Part shown: positions 4,316-6,674 of the stretch, piece by piece | How the letters are laid out: every line of letters begins with the position of its first letter | Position numbering within the stretch: position 1 is the stretch's first letter | DNA from: Competibacteraceae bacterium UBA2788 | Lineage (GTDB): Bacteria; Pseudomonadota; Gammaproteobacteria; Competibacterales; Competibacteraceae | DNA: 6,674 bases | Reading direction: 5' to 3' | NCBI GenBank assembly: GCA_002352185.1 | Contig: DEHY01000120.1 | Span: forward strand, 4,414 to 11,087 | The notes under the pieces: model-generated | Seen by the model: only the letters and a program-made list of their open reading frames with translations | What the model was told of the DNA's origin: nothing | Database searches by the model: none | Translations under genes and position numbers: made by a program

Positions 4316-6418
4316 TTGCCGAACTTCAAAACGCCCTTGATCCTGTCGGCAACCCTTGTTGCGGTCGCGGCCTTTGGACTGACGCTCCTGCTCTCTAACC
4401 TGTCCCTTTTTTCCCTCATGGAACTCAAGGGACTCGATCTGCTGTTTACCCTGCGTGGGTCGCTATCTGCACCCAAGGACATTGTGATTGTCGCCATTGA
4501 CGAATCCTCAATGGCCGAAATTGGGCAACAATGGCCGTGGCCGCGCAGTCTCCATGCCCAATTGATTCGGCAACTCAACCAGGCCGGAGCCAAGGTCATC
4601 GGCTTTGACATTCTCTTTTCCGAACCCTCGGAGCCGAACGAAGATCAAAACTTTGCCCGCGCCCTGCACGACGCCAAAAACGTGGTATTGGTCAGCGCCT
4701 TGTCGGTGGTCAACGATCCGCTGTTCCGCCACACGATTCGGATCGATCCGGTTTCAGCCTTCCGGGAGGTCGCCACGGTGGGCGGCCCCTTCGTCAACAT
4801 TGATGGCGACGGCATTGTGCGGCGGGCGCGACTGCTGGCCCCGGATCTGCCATCCTTTGCCTTGCAAATCGTCAGGCGCTATCTGGAGCAGCCAACGCCG
4901 GCTGCCGCAGCCGCCCCGCAACCCCGGCGATTCAATCAAAAAGACTTTTTGCAACAGGATGTGCTGATTCGTTACCTGGGGCCGCCGAAAACCATCCGAA
5001 CGGTTTCGTACTATCAGGCGCTCGACCCTGAACGGATGCTGCCCCCCGGCATTTTTGCGGGCAAGATCGTACTGGTAGGCCGCATGTTGGAAGCGATCCC
5101 CGAACCGCAGCGCCTGGTGGGCGATACCTTCCTCACGCCCTTTTCCTGGATCGCCGGGGAGCCTTCGGCGGGCGTTGAAATCCAGGCCACCCTCATCCAT
5201 AACCTGCTGGAAGAGCGCTTTGTGACTGAACCCGGCCTGCCCAGGAGGCTGATCCTGTCGCTGTCCCTGCTGATAGCCGCCAGCTTTCTCCTGGTCCGGC
5301 TCAAGCCGCTGATGGCCCTGATCGCAACCGCCGTTCTGGCCGGTTTATTGCTTGCAACCGCGTGGGTGGTTTTTGTGCAGGCGAGCCTGTGGCTTCCCAT
5401 CTTTTTCGGCATCACCGCCCTGATTCTGGTTTACAGCGGCCACCTGCTGACCCGGACATTGATGGCCGAGCGCGAACGCCGCCGCCTGCTGGAAGACATC
5501 AACCGCGATCTGGAAGCCAAAATCGCAGCGCGCACCCAGGAACTTTCCACCGCCAATCAGGAACTTTATCAGCGCCACCAACAGATTGAAGCGGCCTATC
5601 AGGAACTGGCGCGCACCCAGAACCAACTGATCCACTCGGAAAAGATGGCCTCATTAGGTCTGTTGGTGGCGGGCGTGGCGCATGAGTTGAACAACCCGAT
5701 CAGCTATGTCCACAGCAATCTGGAATTTATCGAAGACTATATCGAACGTCTGGTGGGAATCATCGAAGCGTATGCCACCGACGCCGGCCAAACGCATGAT
5801 CAGGCTCATTGTCGCGGCGATGAACGAAAACAGGCCGCCCGGTTTGAAACGACGCTGAAAACCCTGCGTGAATTAACGGCCAGTTGCAAGGAGGGCGCGG
5901 AACGGGTTAAGAAAATCGTGCTGGATTTGCGGATTTTTTCGCGCACCGATGATATTGGCCTGGTGCTGGCCGATTTACGCGAGGGCATCGAATCCACCTT
6001 GAACCTGCTCGCCAAACAATATCAGGATCGGATTACCATTCACCGCGATTATGGTTATATGCCCCTCGTGGAATGCTATCCGGGCCAAATCAATCAGGTG
6101 TTTATGAATTTGCTGCAAAACGCCGCCCAGGCGATCCCCGCCCAGGGCGATGTCTGGATTAAAACCGAGTCGGACGGCGGCTGGGTCCGGATCACCATCA
6201 AGGACAACGGAGTCGGAATTGCGGAAGAAAATTTGACGCACATCTTCGATCCCTTTTTCACTACCAAGCCGATTGGTGCAGGAACCGGATTGGGACTCAG
6301 CATCAGTTATGGAATTATCGAAAAACAGTGTGGAAAAATTCGGGTTATAAGCAAAATTAACCAAGGCGCCGAATTTACCATCGAACTGCCTGTGCGTTTA
6401 ACGAGGAAAATGATTTGA
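4316..6418 (+). CDS. CHASE2 sensor histidine kinase
   Basis: A 700-residue inner-membrane kinase. TM1 spans about residues 8-26. An extracytoplasmic CHASE2 domain, about 35-305, has the typical DIVIVAIDESSMAEIG, WPWPRSLHAQLI and AKVIGFDILFSEPS motifs. Three closely spaced membrane helices follow (about 312-327, 332-354, 358-377), then a coiled coil (about 383-447). The kinase core has an H-box with phospho-accepting His456 (VAHELNNP), an N-box with Asn602 (NLLQNAAQAI), G1 at 630 (DNGVGI), an F-box at 644 (FDPFF) and G2 at 656 (GTGLGLS). All catalytic motifs are intact. The dimerisation domain has a longer helix pair (about 470-545) than minimal HisKA, as is frequent in this kinase group. CHASE2 ligands are unknown in general. 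The start is TTG 4316: an in-frame stop at 4304 bars upstream extension, and the first in-frame ATG (4418) would remove TM1. No Shine-Dalgarno is seen, so the start is only moderately sure. It presumably phosphorylates the regulator encoded next. Confidence 0.93.
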   Translation: MPNFKTPLILSATLVAVAAFGLTLLLSNLSLFSLMELKGLDLLFTLRGSLSAPKDIVIVAIDESSMAEIGQQWPWPRSLHAQLIRQLNQAGAKVIGFDILFSEPSEPNEDQNFARALHDAKNVVLVSALSVVNDPLFRHTIRIDPVSAFREVATVGGPFVNIDGDGIVRRARLLAPDLPSFALQIVRRYLEQPTPAAAAAPQPRRFNQKDFLQQDVLIRYLGPPKTIRTVSYYQALDPERMLPPGIFAGKIVLVGRMLEAIPEPQRLVGDTFLTPFSWIAGEPSAGVEIQATLIHNLLEERFVTEPGLPRRLILSLSLLIAASFLLVRLKPLMALIATAVLAGLLLATAWVVFVQASLWLPIFFGITALILVYSGHLLTRTLMAERERRRLLEDINRDLEAKIAARTQELSTANQELYQRHQQIEAAYQELARTQNQLIHSEKMASLGLLVAGVAHELNNPISYVHSNLEFIEDYIERLVGIIEAYATDAGQTHDQAHCRGDERKQAARFETTLKTLRELTASCKEGAERVKKIVLDLRIFSRTDDIGLVLADLREGIESTLNLLAKQYQDRITIHRDYGYMPLVECYPGQINQVFMNLLQNAAQAIPAQGDVWIKTESDGGWVRITIKDNGVGIAEENLTHIFDPFFTTKPIGAGTGLGLSISYGIIEKQCGKIRVISKINQGAEFTIELPVRLTRKMI
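6403..6406 (+). promoter_or_regulatory. Ribosome binding site for the response regulator
   Basis: GAGG lies eight bases before the TTG at 6415, inside the end of the kinase gene. With the TTGA overlap of start and stop it suggests translational coupling of kinase and regulator, and it supports the TTG start because no in-frame ATG or GTG is found nearby upstream. Confidence 0.6.
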
Positions 6419-6674
6419 GCCGCCACGCCTTGCTGATCGTTGACGACGAAAAAGAAATCCTGCGGAGTCTCACGTTGACCTTTGAGGAAGACTATGAGGT
6501 CTTTACCGCATCCAGTGGAGCCGAAGCACTGGAGATACTGCAACAGCAGGATATCGCCCTTATTCTCGCTGATCAGCGAATGCCGGAAATGACGGGTGCG
6601 GAATTTCTGGCACAAACCTTGTCCATCAATCCGCACATCATCCGCATCATTCTGACCGGCTACACCGACACCGC
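6415..6674 (+). CDS. Response regulator, receiver domain (cut by the window end)
   Basis: The first 86 residues of a receiver domain are visible. The acidic pair D10-D11 (LLIVDDEKEI) would bind magnesium, and D53 in LILADQRMPEMTG is the phosphorylation site. T81 in IILTGYTDT is the conserved switch Thr. The conserved Lys near residue 100 and any output domain lie beyond the edge. The DQRMPxMTGxEFL and LTGYTD style is common in regulators with HD-GYP or other enzymatic outputs, but this is only a hint and the output cannot be named. The gene starts with TTG, overlapping the kinase stop by four bases (TTGA, 6415-6418), so it is almost certainly the kinase's partner. Confidence 0.92.
   Translation, partial: MSRHALLIVDDEKEILRSLTLTFEEDYEVFTASSGAEALEILQQQDIALILADQRMPEMTGAEFLAQTLSINPHIIRIILTGYTDT

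Overview
The window reads as chromosomal DNA of a Gram-negative bacterium, probably a proteobacterium and possibly a gammaproteobacterium. The evidence is Sec signal peptides, an outer-membrane beta-barrel ending in Phe, a CHASE2 sensor kinase, and a short C/G-tract palindromic repeat of a type I associate from memory with sulfur-cycling and polyphosphate/glycogen-accumulating gammaproteobacteria. The taxon is an inference; no sequence here fixes it. All four complete or near-complete genes and the partial fifth lie on the + strand.

Layout. 1-21: edge of an inverted copy of the palindromic repeat. 22-138: upstream region with a candidate extended -10 promoter. 139-3432: a 1097-residue exported protein that joins a FecR domain, a long TPR array and a TonB-receptor-like outer-membrane barrel without a visible plug. 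3457-3702 and 3839-4150: two tandem paralogues of a small protein I do not recognise, with a shared C-terminal GGCW...DPCPY signature. Only the second has a signal peptide. Each is followed by the same 3' tail and the same 59-base palindromic repeat (3745-3803 and 4193-4251). 4316-6418: a CHASE2 histidine kinase. 6415-6674: the start of a response regulator, overlapping the kinase by 4 bases and cut by the window edge.

How the parts may work together. The kinase and regulator form a clear two-component operon. The FecR-TPR-barrel gene and the small-protein gene 24 bases behind it look co-transcribed. The two halves are separated by palindromic repeats and 62 bases of non-coding DNA, so co-transcription of the whole is uncertain. 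A working hypothesis is an envelope-sensing module: an outer-membrane barrel with a periplasmic FecR/TPR scaffold, a small exported Cys-containing protein, and a CHASE2 kinase reading a periplasmic or membrane state. No sigma factor gene, which usually partners FecR, is present.

The most unusual part is 3457-4253. It is an ancient tandem duplication in which the first copy lacks the signal peptide. The non-coding tail and repeat are better conserved between copies (100 of 103 bases) than the first half of the coding sequence (106 of 135 bases).
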